This document shows positions 37,013-45,777 of a stretch of DNA of 64,000 nucleotides, one piece after another. Under the pieces are notes generated by a model. The model ran no database searches and was not told the DNA's origin. It saw nothing but the letters and a program-made list of their open reading frames with translations. A program made the position numbers and the translations under genes. Source of the stretch: Aquimarina longa SW024 (GTDB lineage Bacteria; Bacteroidota; Bacteroidia; Flavobacteriales; Flavobacteriaceae); the NCBI RefSeq assembly GCF_001401755.1, contig NZ_KQ474099.1:427247-491246 (forward strand), read 5' to 3'. Position 1 is the first letter of the stretch. Every line of letters begins with the position of its first letter.

Positions 37013-39880
37013 TTATTTTTTAAACAAATCATATTTTAAACCAAAAGTCAGTCTTCTATCATAATACTCTGCTTGCATAGTTCGCTGTGAGATTCCTTGA
37101 TAAAATCGTAATGGTTGATTCGTTATATTATTTACATCTGCATATATGCTAAGGCTTTTTGTTATAGCATAACTAGCATTAAAATCTAAAAAAAGTTGCT
37201 TATCATAATACCTGTCTTCAAAAGTATTGCCTCCAATCTCATCGATATAAGCATCAGAAAAATTAGTTGATAGTCGTATACTAAACTTGGTATCATTATA
37301 TCCTAAAGATCCATTAAATAGATGTGGTGCTGTATTCGGTAAATCTAAATCTGTTCTTTCTTCACCATCTTCATTACGAATTCCCTTTGCACTTGATGTA
37401 AGATATGTATAATTAAGATAAATACTAAAGTTTTTTGCAAATCCTGGTAAAAAATCTAGCTTACGCTGAAAAGCCATTTCTACACCAAAAACAGAAGCTC
37501 CATCACCATTAAGCGGTTGAAAAACATCAAACTCAGAGGTATCTGCCCCAAATGTATTATCAGTAGTTTTCTCTTTAAAAGTATATATAAAATCATTTAT
37601 TTTTTTATAAAATACTCCTCCAGAAACAATCCCTACAGATGTAAAATAATGTTCCCCCATAAGATCAAAATTCATAGAAGTAGTAGGGTCTAGATTAGGA
37701 TTTCCTACAAAAATTTCTTCATCATCAGATATCACATCTAAAGTAGGAGATAAATCCACATAGTTGGGTCGTGCTATTGTGTTTGTCCATGCAAATCTAA
37801 ACAATGTCTGAGTTGACATATTATACTTAAGATGTACACCTGGCAACACGTTTGTATATGTCTTTTCTTTAGTGATTTTACCTATCACATCTTCCTCATC
37901 TTTTATTTGATTTCCTGTAGCACTTATCTTTGTATGTTCTAATCTAACTCCCCCTAGAATGCTAAGTTTATCTGATAGTTTTTGAGTAGTCATTACATAT
38001 CCAGCCATAACATCTTCTTCTACATCAAAATTTGCTCTCAAAAACTCATCAGGCACAGATTCTCCATTCTGAAGATTAAGACTTCCTAACCAATTCTCAT
38101 CAGCATAGACACCCGCCTGATATTGATTTCCTGCTAAGAAATCTGAATCTGTATAGTTACGCGTTCCAACATCAGATAGTGTTGCAAAATCATCTTTTAA
38201 ATCAAACTCAAAAAAATCGTTTCTTCTTAGTTTTCTTTTTAAACGACTTCGTATTCCAAATTTTATACTACCCTCTTCTTTTCCGAAGAAATCAGAAGGC
38301 AACTCTACATTTGCAAAAAAGTTGATATCTTCTTCTTTAGTATATTGATTCTCTTCTGTAATTTCTCCATATTCAAAATTAGAAAGGTCAGTCGCTTCAG
38401 TTGGATTTACAGCTCTAAATATCGGAAACTCTGGATCAGAATTATCATTATATACACTATATTCTGATTCATATTCTGCATAACGTTCATTTAATCTTTC
38501 TTCTGATGCTTGTGCAAAAGATGCCATCCAGTTTATCTTAACGGTTCCAAAAAGATGGTTTCCCCCTAAGCTGTAATTTTGCATACGCTGATCTTCTAAT
38601 CGTCTGTTTTTATTTCGATCATTATTGACTCCTCCTTTGGTCTGGCGTTGTACTTCTACAGGAAAACGAGTTAATGACCTATTAGTTACCGAAAAATCAT
38701 CAATCTCAATATCTTCTGCGTCTAAAATTTTATGTTTTAAGCGAAATCTATTTTCTCTATCATCTCTCCAATTATACATTGTCTTTAAAAACATCGTATG
38801 GTTATTATCAAATTGGTAATCAAAATTAGCTGCAAAACTTCTTCTAATGCGTTGTACCAGATATGTACGTATTTCAAACTCTTTAGTATATGGTGCTACA
38901 GAAACCTCTTCCAAGATTGGCTCTCCCTCTGCATCATCTGCTCCTGTGTAATATTTAAACTCATCTGTCCATTCTGCTTCGATATTATGAGATCCAAAAT
39001 CATTATCCGTAATTGATGCTGAAAGCATCCAACCGAATTTTTTATTTTTTGAGCGATCTCCTACAAGAAAAGATCCATTAAGGATACTTTTATCTGTGAT
39101 AAAATTAATCCCTGACCCTAAAGTAGCTGAAAGTCTAAAACTCTGAGGAGCAGTCCTAGTAATTAAATTCACTGATCCTCCTAGAGCGTCTGCTTCCATA
39201 TCTGGTGTCACAGCTTTATTAACTTCTATAGTCTGTATCATATCAGAAGGAATTAAATCCATTTGCACATTACGATTATCTCCCTCTGCAGAAGGAACTC
39301 TACTACCATTAAGTGTTACTGAGTTTAATTGAGGAGAGAGCCCTCTAACTATAATATTACGTGCTTCTCCCTGATCTACTTGCATCGTAATACCTGGAAT
39401 ACGTTTTATTGCATCACCAATATTAGCATCTGGAAATTTCCCTATCTGATCAGTTGCTACTATATTAGTTATATTCATATTACTTTTTTGAGCATTTAAA
39501 GCTCTTGCTTGTCCACTAACACCATAACTTATAATTTTAACATCATCTAACTCAACACTTTTAGATATTAAAACAATAGGAATAAAAGCTGTTTTAGACC
39601 CAAGCACAGTAACTTCTTTTTGGGTATCCAAAAAACCAAGATATTGAACCGTTAATGAATGTTTACCATTTGGAATATTAACCAGAATAAACTTCCCTTC
39701 CTGATCAGAAACAGTAGTTTTATAAATCTCATTTATTACTACAGTGGCTCCTGGCATAGCTATTCCATACTCATCAGTTATAATTCCTTTTATAGAATTA
39801 TTTTGTGCTAATAATGCACCTGAATTTACAACGAATATAAGCGTTACAAAAATCAATCTTAAAAATCTAGATAGTATCAT
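37013..39880 (-). CDS. TonB-dependent receptor with carboxypeptidase-like regulatory domain
   Basis: 955-residue outer-membrane receptor. After a signal peptide (about 1-25, ending LLAQ) comes a CarboxypepD-regulatory-like domain (about 30-110, GIITDEYGIAMPGATVVINE), then a plug domain (about 130-245, with IGDAIKRIPGITMQVDQG and IVRGLSPQLNSVTLNG) and a large beta-barrel ending LTFGLKYDLFKK. The plug and barrel resemble the TonB-Xanth-Caul type. With phytase encoded just downstream on the same strand, its substrate is probably phytate or an inositol phosphate degradation product; this is inferred from context. Confidence 0.9.
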   Translation of the reverse strand: MILSRFLRLIFVTLIFVVNSGALLAQNNSIKGIITDEYGIAMPGATVVINEIYKTTVSDQEGKFILVNIPNGKHSLTVQYLGFLDTQKEVTVLGSKTAFIPIVLISKSVELDDVKIISYGVSGQARALNAQKSNMNITNIVATDQIGKFPDANIGDAIKRIPGITMQVDQGEARNIIVRGLSPQLNSVTLNGSRVPSAEGDNRNVQMDLIPSDMIQTIEVNKAVTPDMEADALGGSVNLITRTAPQSFRLSATLGSGINFITDKSILNGSFLVGDRSKNKKFGWMLSASITDNDFGSHNIEAEWTDEFKYYTGADDAEGEPILEEVSVAPYTKEFEIRTYLVQRIRRSFAANFDYQFDNNHTMFLKTMYNWRDDRENRFRLKHKILDAEDIEIDDFSVTNRSLTRFPVEVQRQTKGGVNNDRNKNRRLEDQRMQNYSLGGNHLFGTVKINWMASFAQASEERLNERYAEYESEYSVYNDNSDPEFPIFRAVNPTEATDLSNFEYGEITEENQYTKEEDINFFANVELPSDFFGKEEGSIKFGIRSRLKRKLRRNDFFEFDLKDDFATLSDVGTRNYTDSDFLAGNQYQAGVYADENWLGSLNLQNGESVPDEFLRANFDVEEDVMAGYVMTTQKLSDKLSILGGVRLEHTKISATGNQIKDEEDVIGKITKEKTYTNVLPGVHLKYNMSTQTLFRFAWTNTIARPNYVDLSPTLDVISDDEEIFVGNPNLDPTTSMNFDLMGEHYFTSVGIVSGGVFYKKINDFIYTFKEKTTDNTFGADTSEFDVFQPLNGDGASVFGVEMAFQRKLDFLPGFAKNFSIYLNYTYLTSSAKGIRNEDGEERTDLDLPNTAPHLFNGSLGYNDTKFSIRLSTNFSDAYIDEIGGNTFEDRYYDKQLFLDFNASYAITKSLSIYADVNNITNQPLRFYQGISQRTMQAEYYDRRLTFGLKYDLFKK

Positions 39881-39902
39881 TTTATATATTTAAAAATCTT
39901 TT

Positions 39903-39910
39903 CAAAGCTA
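39903..39910 (-). promoter_or_regulatory. Putative -7 box of receptor-phytase operon
   Basis: TAGCTTTG on the minus strand fits TAnnTTTG and lies 22 bp upstream of the receptor start. No clear -33 TTG. No such box was seen in the 140 bp before the phytase gene, which supports one transcript for both genes. Confidence 0.45.
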
Positions 39911-40051
39911 CGCATAGACTAGGGTTTTAACGATAATTTCCGAAGCAACAAAAGGTAAACATCATCATAAAATAGAAGAAACAACAAGGCAACAATTAAG
40001 ATTTATTTACATTACAGTAACGCTGAGAAAAAGAATACACAAAAACCCTTT

Positions 40052-41638
40052 TTATAATGCTATCATAAAACTAACGAGTTCTTCTTTTTGCGCTATCGGA
40101 AGTTTTTTACGTAATCGATAACGAGCAACTCTAACACTATCTGGAGTAACTCTCAGGATTGATGCTATTTCTTTTGAAGATAAATTAAGTCGTAATAACA
40201 TTCCTAAACGTAATTCTGCTGGAGATAAACTTTCTTTACATAATAAAGATAGTTTTTTGATAAATTCGGGGTGAATTTCTTTAAAAAAATTATTGAATTC
40301 ATCCCATTCATTTTCCTGATGCAGATTAAAATCAATTTCTTTTATCTGTTTTTTAATAGCTGCTTTTAGATCAATATTATTTCTACCTACAATATTAGTT
40401 AGTGCAAGAGAGAGGTCTGATAATATTTTATTTTTTTGGGATAAGTGTAAACTATATCTCGATAATGCAGATGTTTTTACATGAACCTCGTGTTGTAAAT
40501 TCTTTTCTTCAAAGACTTTTTTCTCTAACTCAGCTTTTAATGTTCGTTGTTTATATTCTTGTATTTTTGAATTTTCTCGTCTTTTTCTTCTAAAATGTAA
40601 AAATAAGCCGCCTGCTATGAAGATTGTTGCAATCAAACTAACAAGAAGAAGTTCCTGATTTGCTTTAGCTATTTTTTTTTGCTGTAAAAGTAAATTGATT
40701 TGGGATTCTTTTTGTTTTGTTTCATAAATCGTTTGTAACGTATTAAGTTGATTTATATTCTGTAGTGAAATCAACTCTTCATTAATACGATTAGATTCTT
40801 GTAGATGAGTATATGCTTTATTAAAATCTCCCATAAACCCATAAGTCTTTGATAAATCTTTATGTGCACTCTGCAACTCATATTGATCCTCAAATTGAAT
40901 TGCTAATTTGTATGCTTTAACAGTATAATAAAGGGCTTTTGTATAATTACCTGTTTTTCTATTAATATCTCCTAGATTATTTAATACACTAATACAACTG
41001 CTATTATTTATTTTCTCAAAAAGGATATGAGCTTTTTTAAAATATTTATATGCTAGATTATATTGTTCTAGGTCTTCATAAATACTTCCTATATTTTCAT
41101 TTACAATGGCCACACCTTCTTTATTATCTAGTGCTGTAAACAATTCTAAACTCTCTTGTTGGTATTTTAATGCTTTTAGATACTTTCCTTCTTTTTCATA
41201 ACAAGAACCTAATAATCCTTTTGCTATTGCTTCTCCTTTTATATAATTAGCCTTGGAGGACAACAATATACTTTCATGAAAGTAGTTTTTTGCTTTATTT
41301 CTATTCTTTAATGACAGGTATATTTTTCCGATTTCGTTGTTCAAAAGAATAGCTAGTGTATCATTTTTCTTTAATAGCACAAGTGCGTTATTATATTGTG
41401 ATATTGCTTCATTATACACTCTAGCATTACGATAAAATTCACCAAGTTTCAGGTGTTTTTGAGCAATTATTTCTGGTTTATCGTTTTTTTTAGAAATTTC
41501 TAATTCTTTTCTTAAATATAAAAACGTAGAATCTATTTGTTTTTTTTCTTCGATCTGATCTGGTTGTGCTAACACACTAAGAGGAATAACTACTATCAAT
41601 ATATATATGAAGAAGGTAGTTACTTGTAATCGTTTCAT
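40052..41638 (-). CDS. TPR membrane protein with LuxR-type helix-turn-helix
   Basis: 528-residue regulator with a signal peptide (ending LAQ, about residue 25), six or more tetratricopeptide repeats (about 55-300), a coiled region, one membrane helix (about 328-345), a cytoplasmic coiled coil and a C-terminal LuxR-like helix-turn-helix (about 470-520; LSPAELRLGMLLRLNLSSKE then SVRVARYRLRKKL). Such periplasm-to-cytoplasm one-component regulators are frequent in Bacteroidota. Its position 172 bp upstream of the receptor-phytase genes makes it their candidate regulator. Similar architecture, but with an AraC domain, occurs at 53936-55672. Confidence 0.85.
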   Translation of the reverse strand: MKRLQVTTFFIYILIVVIPLSVLAQPDQIEEKKQIDSTFLYLRKELEISKKNDKPEIIAQKHLKLGEFYRNARVYNEAISQYNNALVLLKKNDTLAILLNNEIGKIYLSLKNRNKAKNYFHESILLSSKANYIKGEAIAKGLLGSCYEKEGKYLKALKYQQESLELFTALDNKEGVAIVNENIGSIYEDLEQYNLAYKYFKKAHILFEKINNSSCISVLNNLGDINRKTGNYTKALYYTVKAYKLAIQFEDQYELQSAHKDLSKTYGFMGDFNKAYTHLQESNRINEELISLQNINQLNTLQTIYETKQKESQINLLLQQKKIAKANQELLLVSLIATIFIAGGLFLHFRRKRRENSKIQEYKQRTLKAELEKKVFEEKNLQHEVHVKTSALSRYSLHLSQKNKILSDLSLALTNIVGRNNIDLKAAIKKQIKEIDFNLHQENEWDEFNNFFKEIHPEFIKKLSLLCKESLSPAELRLGMLLRLNLSSKEIASILRVTPDSVRVARYRLRKKLPIAQKEELVSFMIAL

Positions 41639-41810
41639 AAGGCTTGCGTAAAAATAATCACTTTAGATTTCGCAAAATGTCATAAATTTAATATGCTTGC
41701 AATTTTAAAACATTACTTATTCGTTATTTTTATGTTAGCAAATAATCATTGACACCATTCTTATCTTACCTTTAATAAAAGACTACAAGTTGTTTTGTTA
41801 TTAAATGACA

Positions 41811-41838
41811 GAACCCTTTTTAATACTAAAAAGGGTTC
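41811..41838. terminator. Hairpin after DUF3332 gene
   Basis: 11-bp perfect inverted repeat GAACCCTTTTT / AAAAAGGGTTC with a 6-nt loop, 32 bp past the DUF3332 stop. The T-run is inside the stem rather than after it, so terminator strength is uncertain. Confidence 0.55.
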
Positions 41839-41869
41839 ATTCTATATTCTTAAGGTATTTAAGATCTAT

Positions 41870-42451
41870 TTAGTTTGCTTCTGCTAATAAACAATTTTCA
41901 TAAGAAGCTACTTTGTTCTGAATCATCGCTAAACCTTCATTTCTTGAAGCCATTGGATCTATTTTAACTTTATCTCCATTTGGCAAGTGCATTACATAAA
42001 ACCCATCTTCAAAAGAAGATAACTTGATCACTTCTCCGTTAGGCTTAATTGCACTCCAAGATTTTTGTGATGGACTATACACTAAATCTAATTTTTCTCC
42101 TTTTCTTTTTCCTTCAACAATATTAATTTGTAATCTATTTTTTGTAGCAGTCATTTTAAAAGTACTTCCATCTTTTTCTACTACTTGAGTTTCAATATCA
42201 CCTTCATTCATTGCTAATGGATTAGATCCACTCCAGAATTCGATAACATTAAAGATTATCATATCTCCGAATAAAAACAGACCATACACTGGTATAATAT
42301 TTAATACCCAGAAAATCAAATTATCTAAGAACTTGTTCTCTGTTAAACCATCATTCCAATCTCTAAGTCCATTAAAAGCACTAAAAGATCCTAGACAACT
42401 AGAAAATAAAATAGAAGCTGAGAGTGCTACGCAAATTGTTAATTTTTTCAT
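41870..42451 (-). CDS. DUF3332 family lipoprotein
   Basis: 193-residue lipoprotein (signal peptide with lipobox FSSC, Cys19) of family DUF3332. A second hydrophobic segment (about residues 45-72, FLDNLIFWVLNIIPVYGLFLFGD) is the family hallmark, followed by a hydrophilic domain of about 110 residues with an NGDKVKIDPM stretch. Function unknown. Single gene, downstream of the rpmA/rplU terminator. Confidence 0.82.
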   Translation of the reverse strand: MKKLTICVALSASILFSSCLGSFSAFNGLRDWNDGLTENKFLDNLIFWVLNIIPVYGLFLFGDMIIFNVIEFWSGSNPLAMNEGDIETQVVEKDGSTFKMTATKNRLQINIVEGKRKGEKLDLVYSPSQKSWSAIKPNGEVIKLSSFEDGFYVMHLPNGDKVKIDPMASRNEGLAMIQNKVASYENCLLAEAN

Positions 42452-42533
42452 AAGTTTTAAATTTTAAAGTTATATTAAAATTAAGAATCTTTTTTTAGTT
42501 TTTCGGTTTTTGGGGTTTAATTTTTCACAAATA

Positions 42534-42571
42534 AAAAACGACTCTTTTCTATATAGAAAAGAGTCGTTTTT
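42534..42571. terminator. Intrinsic terminator after rpmA
   Basis: 18-bp inverted repeat (AAAAACGACTCTTTTCTA and its complement around a TA centre), 22 bp after the rpmA stop, with T-runs in both directions. Confidence 0.85.
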
Positions 42572-42592
42572 ATTACAAAGGAAAGAATTTAT

Positions 42593-42853
42593 TTACGCTT
42601 CAAATGGTTCTATAGAAACATATGATTTGTTATCTTTCTTTTTAGTAAATTTTACTAAACCGTCTACTTTAGCATGTAAAGTATGGTCTTTACCAGCGTA
42701 TACATTTTCGCCTGGCTTATGAGCTGTACCTCTTTGTCTTACAATGATGTTACCAGCTATGGCAGCTTGACCTCCAAAAATCTTCACACCTAAACGTTTC
42801 GATTCTGATTCTCTACCATTCTTAGAACTACCAACTCCTTTTTTATGAGCCAT
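42593..42853 (-). CDS. rpmA: 50S ribosomal protein L27
   Basis: 86-residue ribosomal protein whose N-terminus reaches the peptidyl-transferase centre. It starts [16 protein letters not shown], the mature-type N-terminus without the extra cleaved peptide found in Firmicutes, and contains the conserved [11 protein letters not shown] and [10 protein letters not shown] blocks. It follows rplU by 64 bp in the usual rplU-rpmA operon. Confidence 0.97.
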   Translation of the reverse strand: MAHKKGVGSSKNGRESESKRLGVKIFGGQAAIAGNIIVRQRGTAHKPGENVYAGKDHTLHAKVDGLVKFTKKKDNKSYVSIEPFEA

Positions 42854-42917
42854 AATATATGTTTTTTGTTTTTATATACCCTAAATTAATGATAGGGTAT
42901 TAAAAAAATTAAACTTG

Positions 42918-43571
42918 TTATTTTTCGATACCACCTTTATGGGTGTCTTGCCATTCTTGTAATTCATCCCATTTACCTTCTGCAGCCATTTTAGCTTGCT
43001 TAGGCCATGAACCTGGGTTTTTAGAAGCATATCTAGAACCTGCAGCTACCAAAATTTCTTTTAGTCTTTCTACTTCAGTGCCAGCTAGATCTGCAAATGT
43101 ATTGATTCCTTCATTGTTGAATAACTCAGCAATTTTAGGTCCAATTCCTTCTACTTTCTTAAGATCATCTCCTTTAGGAGTAGATTTCTTAGCTGTTTCT
43201 TTCTTTGGAGCAGCTTTTTCTGTTTTAGTCTTAGCTTTTGGCTCAGACTTCTTAGCTCCTGAAGTTACAATGCTTTCAATAATAATTTCTGTAAGAGATT
43301 GACGATGACCGTTTTTAACACGGTATCCTTTACGTCTCTTTTTCTTGAAAACAATAACTTTATCACCTTTAAGGTGTCTTGTGATTTTTGCTCCTACTTG
43401 AGCTCCATCTATAGCTGGGGCGCCTAAAGTAATATTTTCACCATCTGCAGCAAGAAGAACTTTATCAAAAGAAATTTTATCTCCTTCTTCTCCTGCTAAA
43501 CGATGTACGAATACTTTTTGGTCTTTTGCAACTTTAAATTGCTGCCCTGCTATCTCTACAATTGCGTACAT
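42918..43571 (-). CDS. rplU: 50S ribosomal protein L21 with C-terminal helix-hairpin-helix extension
   Basis: 217-residue protein. Residues 1-103 are ordinary L21 (MYAIVEIAGQQFKV at the start, HRQSLTEIIIESI at the end). Then comes a Lys/Ala/Pro-rich linker (about 108-130) and an extra domain (about 131-217) with KVEGIGPKIAELFNNEGI, a helix-hairpin-helix of the type found in nucleic-acid-binding proteins, and a WPKQAKMAAEGKWDELQEWQ segment. This extension occurs in flavobacterial L21 but not in other bacteria. The frame is open 21 codons upstream; the ATG at 43571 is the L21 start, since upstream sequence is the leader hairpin. Confidence 0.95.
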   Translation of the reverse strand: MYAIVEIAGQQFKVAKDQKVFVHRLAGEEGDKISFDKVLLAADGENITLGAPAIDGAQVGAKITRHLKGDKVIVFKKKRRKGYRVKNGHRQSLTEIIIESIVTSGAKKSEPKAKTKTEKAAPKKETAKKSTPKGDDLKKVEGIGPKIAELFNNEGINTFADLAGTEVERLKEILVAAGSRYASKNPGSWPKQAKMAAEGKWDELQEWQDTHKGGIEK

Positions 43572-43605
43572 AGCGTAACGTTTAATTAATTTTTTTAAAT
43601 AAAAG

Positions 43606-43629
43606 AACCCACCTATTTCCATAGGCGGG
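43606..43629 (-). promoter_or_regulatory. Hairpin at the 5' end of the rplU leader
   Basis: On the minus strand ACCCGCCTAT and ATAGGTGGGT pair over 10 bp (one G-U) across a GGAA tetraloop, then a U-rich stretch. The predicted transcription start lies at its base, so it belongs to the rplU leader and is a candidate autoregulatory or attenuator element. Confidence 0.55.
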
Positions 43630-43631
43630 TG

Positions 43632-43662
43632 CAAATATACTGCTAATTAATTAAATAACAAA
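43632..43662 (-). promoter_or_regulatory. Promoter of rplU-rpmA
   Basis: TATATTTG (43632-43639) with TTTG (43659-43662) exactly 19 nt upstream: the full Bacteroidota sigma-A consensus. Confidence 0.8.
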
Positions 43663-43666
43663 TATT

Positions 43667-44140
43667 TTATACCTCTATAGGTCGTGAATTGTAATATTTT
43701 TTAGGATTCCAGCTTTCTTTAAATAGTTGCATAAAAGATAGTGTAAGTACGAAAGTAGTAGCAAACCCCATAATTGCTGCAACGAAAACTACTTCACTTA
43801 CTCCAACATAATAATGAGAACTCCAATTGGCTAGCATTTCTGGCAAGAAATCTGTATTTATATTAGTTACATATACTGCAAAAAAGGCTATAAAAATAAT
43901 TGTAGCATTAAATCCTGTAAAAAGACCTGCCATAAACCCTTTTTGATATTCGAAATGCTGTCCTTTTTCTTTCTTGTAATCTTTCATTGCCTTATATAAG
44001 CCAAAGGCGACAATAACACCATTGCCTATACTAAAAATCGGATTTGTATGTGCACCTATCAAAGAAAGAATTAAAAAATATGCTATAAGTCCAACGGCAA
44101 TCAATATGCCATACGTAACAGGAATAGTTGATCTTTTCAT
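43667..44140 (-). CDS. DUF4199 family membrane protein
   Basis: 157-residue inner-membrane protein with four hydrophobic helices (about 8-28, 35-50, 72-95 and 118-140) and a short charged loop, fitting family DUF4199 of Bacteroidota. Function unknown. The gene stands alone between the EamA transporter gene and rplU; the rplU promoter begins directly after its stop. Confidence 0.75.
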   Translation of the reverse strand: MKRSTIPVTYGILIAVGLIAYFLILSLIGAHTNPIFSIGNGVIVAFGLYKAMKDYKKEKGQHFEYQKGFMAGLFTGFNATIIFIAFFAVYVTNINTDFLPEMLANWSSHYYVGVSEVVFVAAIMGFATTFVLTLSFMQLFKESWNPKKYYNSRPIEV

Positions 44141-44237
44141 TTCTATATTTTTTAAAATTCTTAATCTTAAAAATACGAAATTTAAAAGTTTTTTTAACTT
44201 AAAAACTGTTAATTTATTGTTTTACAACAAACTAAAA

Positions 44238-45113
44238 TCATCGATTTCTATTCGTTAAATAGACTCCAAAAACAATAACTCCCGAAGCTATAACCTGATA
44301 AAATGTAAATTTCTCGTCATCTAATACCCCCCAAAATAGAGCCACGATAGGAATCGTATATGTTACAGAAGTTGCAAATACAGGGGTACTAATCTGAACT
44401 AGTTTATTAAATACTACTTTTGCAATTCCTGTACCTACAGTTGCTAGTATAGCTATATATAGTAAGCTTGTATGTGTTTTTGAATTAGAAATTACTTCAA
44501 TTTTAAAGAAATCAGAAAAATACAATACTATCATAGCAGGAATAATTAGTAGAATAAAATTTCCATTAGCGATTGCCATAGGTGGGATATGTTGCATATA
44601 CCTCTTAATAATATTAACGTTTACTGCATAGCATATTGAAGCCAGAAGCACTAATAGTGCATACCAATAATTTTGATTAGGATTTACTGAAGCTCCTTCT
44701 AATATTAAAGCGAGACATCCCAACAGTCCTACACATACTCCTATAAATTGATTTTTATTAAATCGTATTGAGAAAACTAACATTCCCAAAATTAAGGTTA
44801 CTAAAGGGGTTGTAGAATTAAGTATGGACGCAATTCCACTATCAATTTCTGTTTCTGCAAAAGCGAATAGAAAAGCTGGAATAAATGACCCTGCAAAAGC
44901 TGATATTGCTACCCATTTCCAATCTGATACTGCTATAGCTCTTATACTCTTAAAACCAATCAAAAATAAAAACACTGCTGCAAATAATGTTCTCAATGCT
45001 CCCAATTGCATAGGAGTAAGCCCGATTAATGATTTTTTGATAAGAATAAACGAACTACCCCAAACCAGAGATAATATAGCTAAATACAGCCATCTTAATT
45101 TTGTTTTTTGCAT
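44238..45113 (-). CDS. EamA/DMT family transporter
   Basis: 291-residue inner-membrane protein with ten hydrophobic helices in two repeated EamA domains (about 5-140 and 150-288), typical of drug/metabolite transporters. Recognisable motifs are LSLVWGSSFILIKKSL near the N-terminus and the loop before the second repeat. Such proteins export amino acids, metabolites or drugs; the substrate cannot be told from the sequence. Confidence 0.88.
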   Translation of the reverse strand: MQKTKLRWLYLAILSLVWGSSFILIKKSLIGLTPMQLGALRTLFAAVFLFLIGFKSIRAIAVSDWKWVAISAFAGSFIPAFLFAFAETEIDSGIASILNSTTPLVTLILGMLVFSIRFNKNQFIGVCVGLLGCLALILEGASVNPNQNYWYALLVLLASICYAVNVNIIKRYMQHIPPMAIANGNFILLIIPAMIVLYFSDFFKIEVISNSKTHTSLLYIAILATVGTGIAKVVFNKLVQISTPVFATSVTYTIPIVALFWGVLDDEKFTFYQVIASGVIVFGVYLTNRNR

Positions 45114-45204
45114 CTCTATAAGTAAGCTACAAAATTGATGAAATTATAAATACTTAGAGGTAATTTTGATAGAAAATTAACTATGTTATTATGATAAACA
45201 AAGC

Positions 45205-45777
45205 CTAATCTTTCCAACGCAACGTTTCCATAAGATGCCTCATATCATTACGTAAATAATTTGCTGCAGGAAGTATCGAATCATAATTTGGTTTTACCTT
45301 AAAATATACAGAACCTACAACAAAATGACTAACACTATCTGTTACATAGAATTGAGATTGAGATGCAGCATTTCCAGATACTTCATAAAACATACCATAC
45401 TTCTTATTCTCCTCATTTACATAAGGCGTCTGTATAATCCCATCTGCCTTAACAACATGTTCTTGAGTAAGGTTCTGAGCATCCCTAAGCAATGAGTCTA
45501 AATTATTATTAACCTCAAAATAAGAGAGATATATTGTTGCTTTTAATTTTTTATAATCAAGGTTATACCAACATTTTTTATTTCTTCTAGCTCTTTTAAA
45601 TTCTGAAAATTCGTTTTTCTCAAAAGAATATGCACAAGACAATGACACTTCTTTATACTCAGGAGTAGGATAACTTAATCGCAACATTCCTTCTGGCTTG
45701 GGTAATATTTCACTCCCACAAGAGAGTAACATTAACATAGTAATTCCTAAAAAAAATTTAACTCCTTTCTTTTTCAT
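45205..45777 (-). CDS. gldD: Gliding motility lipoprotein GldD
   Basis: 190-residue lipoprotein (lipobox LLSC, Cys20; start MKKKGVKFFLG) needed for gliding motility and type IX secretion in Flavobacterium johnsoniae. The family segments PKPEGMLRLSYPTPEYK, NKKCWYNLDYKKLKATIYLSY and YEVSGNAASQSQFYVTDS are present. It overlaps the end of gldE by 20 bp, as in relatives, and closes the ssb-gldE-gldD run. The T9SS-sorted protein at 132-2399 is a candidate client of the machinery it belongs to. Confidence 0.93.
   Translation of the reverse strand: MKKKGVKFFLGITMLMLLSCGSEILPKPEGMLRLSYPTPEYKEVSLSCAYSFEKNEFSEFKRARRNKKCWYNLDYKKLKATIYLSYFEVNNNLDSLLRDAQNLTQEHVVKADGIIQTPYVNEENKKYGMFYEVSGNAASQSQFYVTDSVSHFVVGSVYFKVKPNYDSILPAANYLRNDMRHLMETLRWKD

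Noticed and set aside
43572..43634. N-terminal extension of L21
   Set aside because: It would translate the leader hairpin; L21 starts MYAIVEIAGQQ at 43571.
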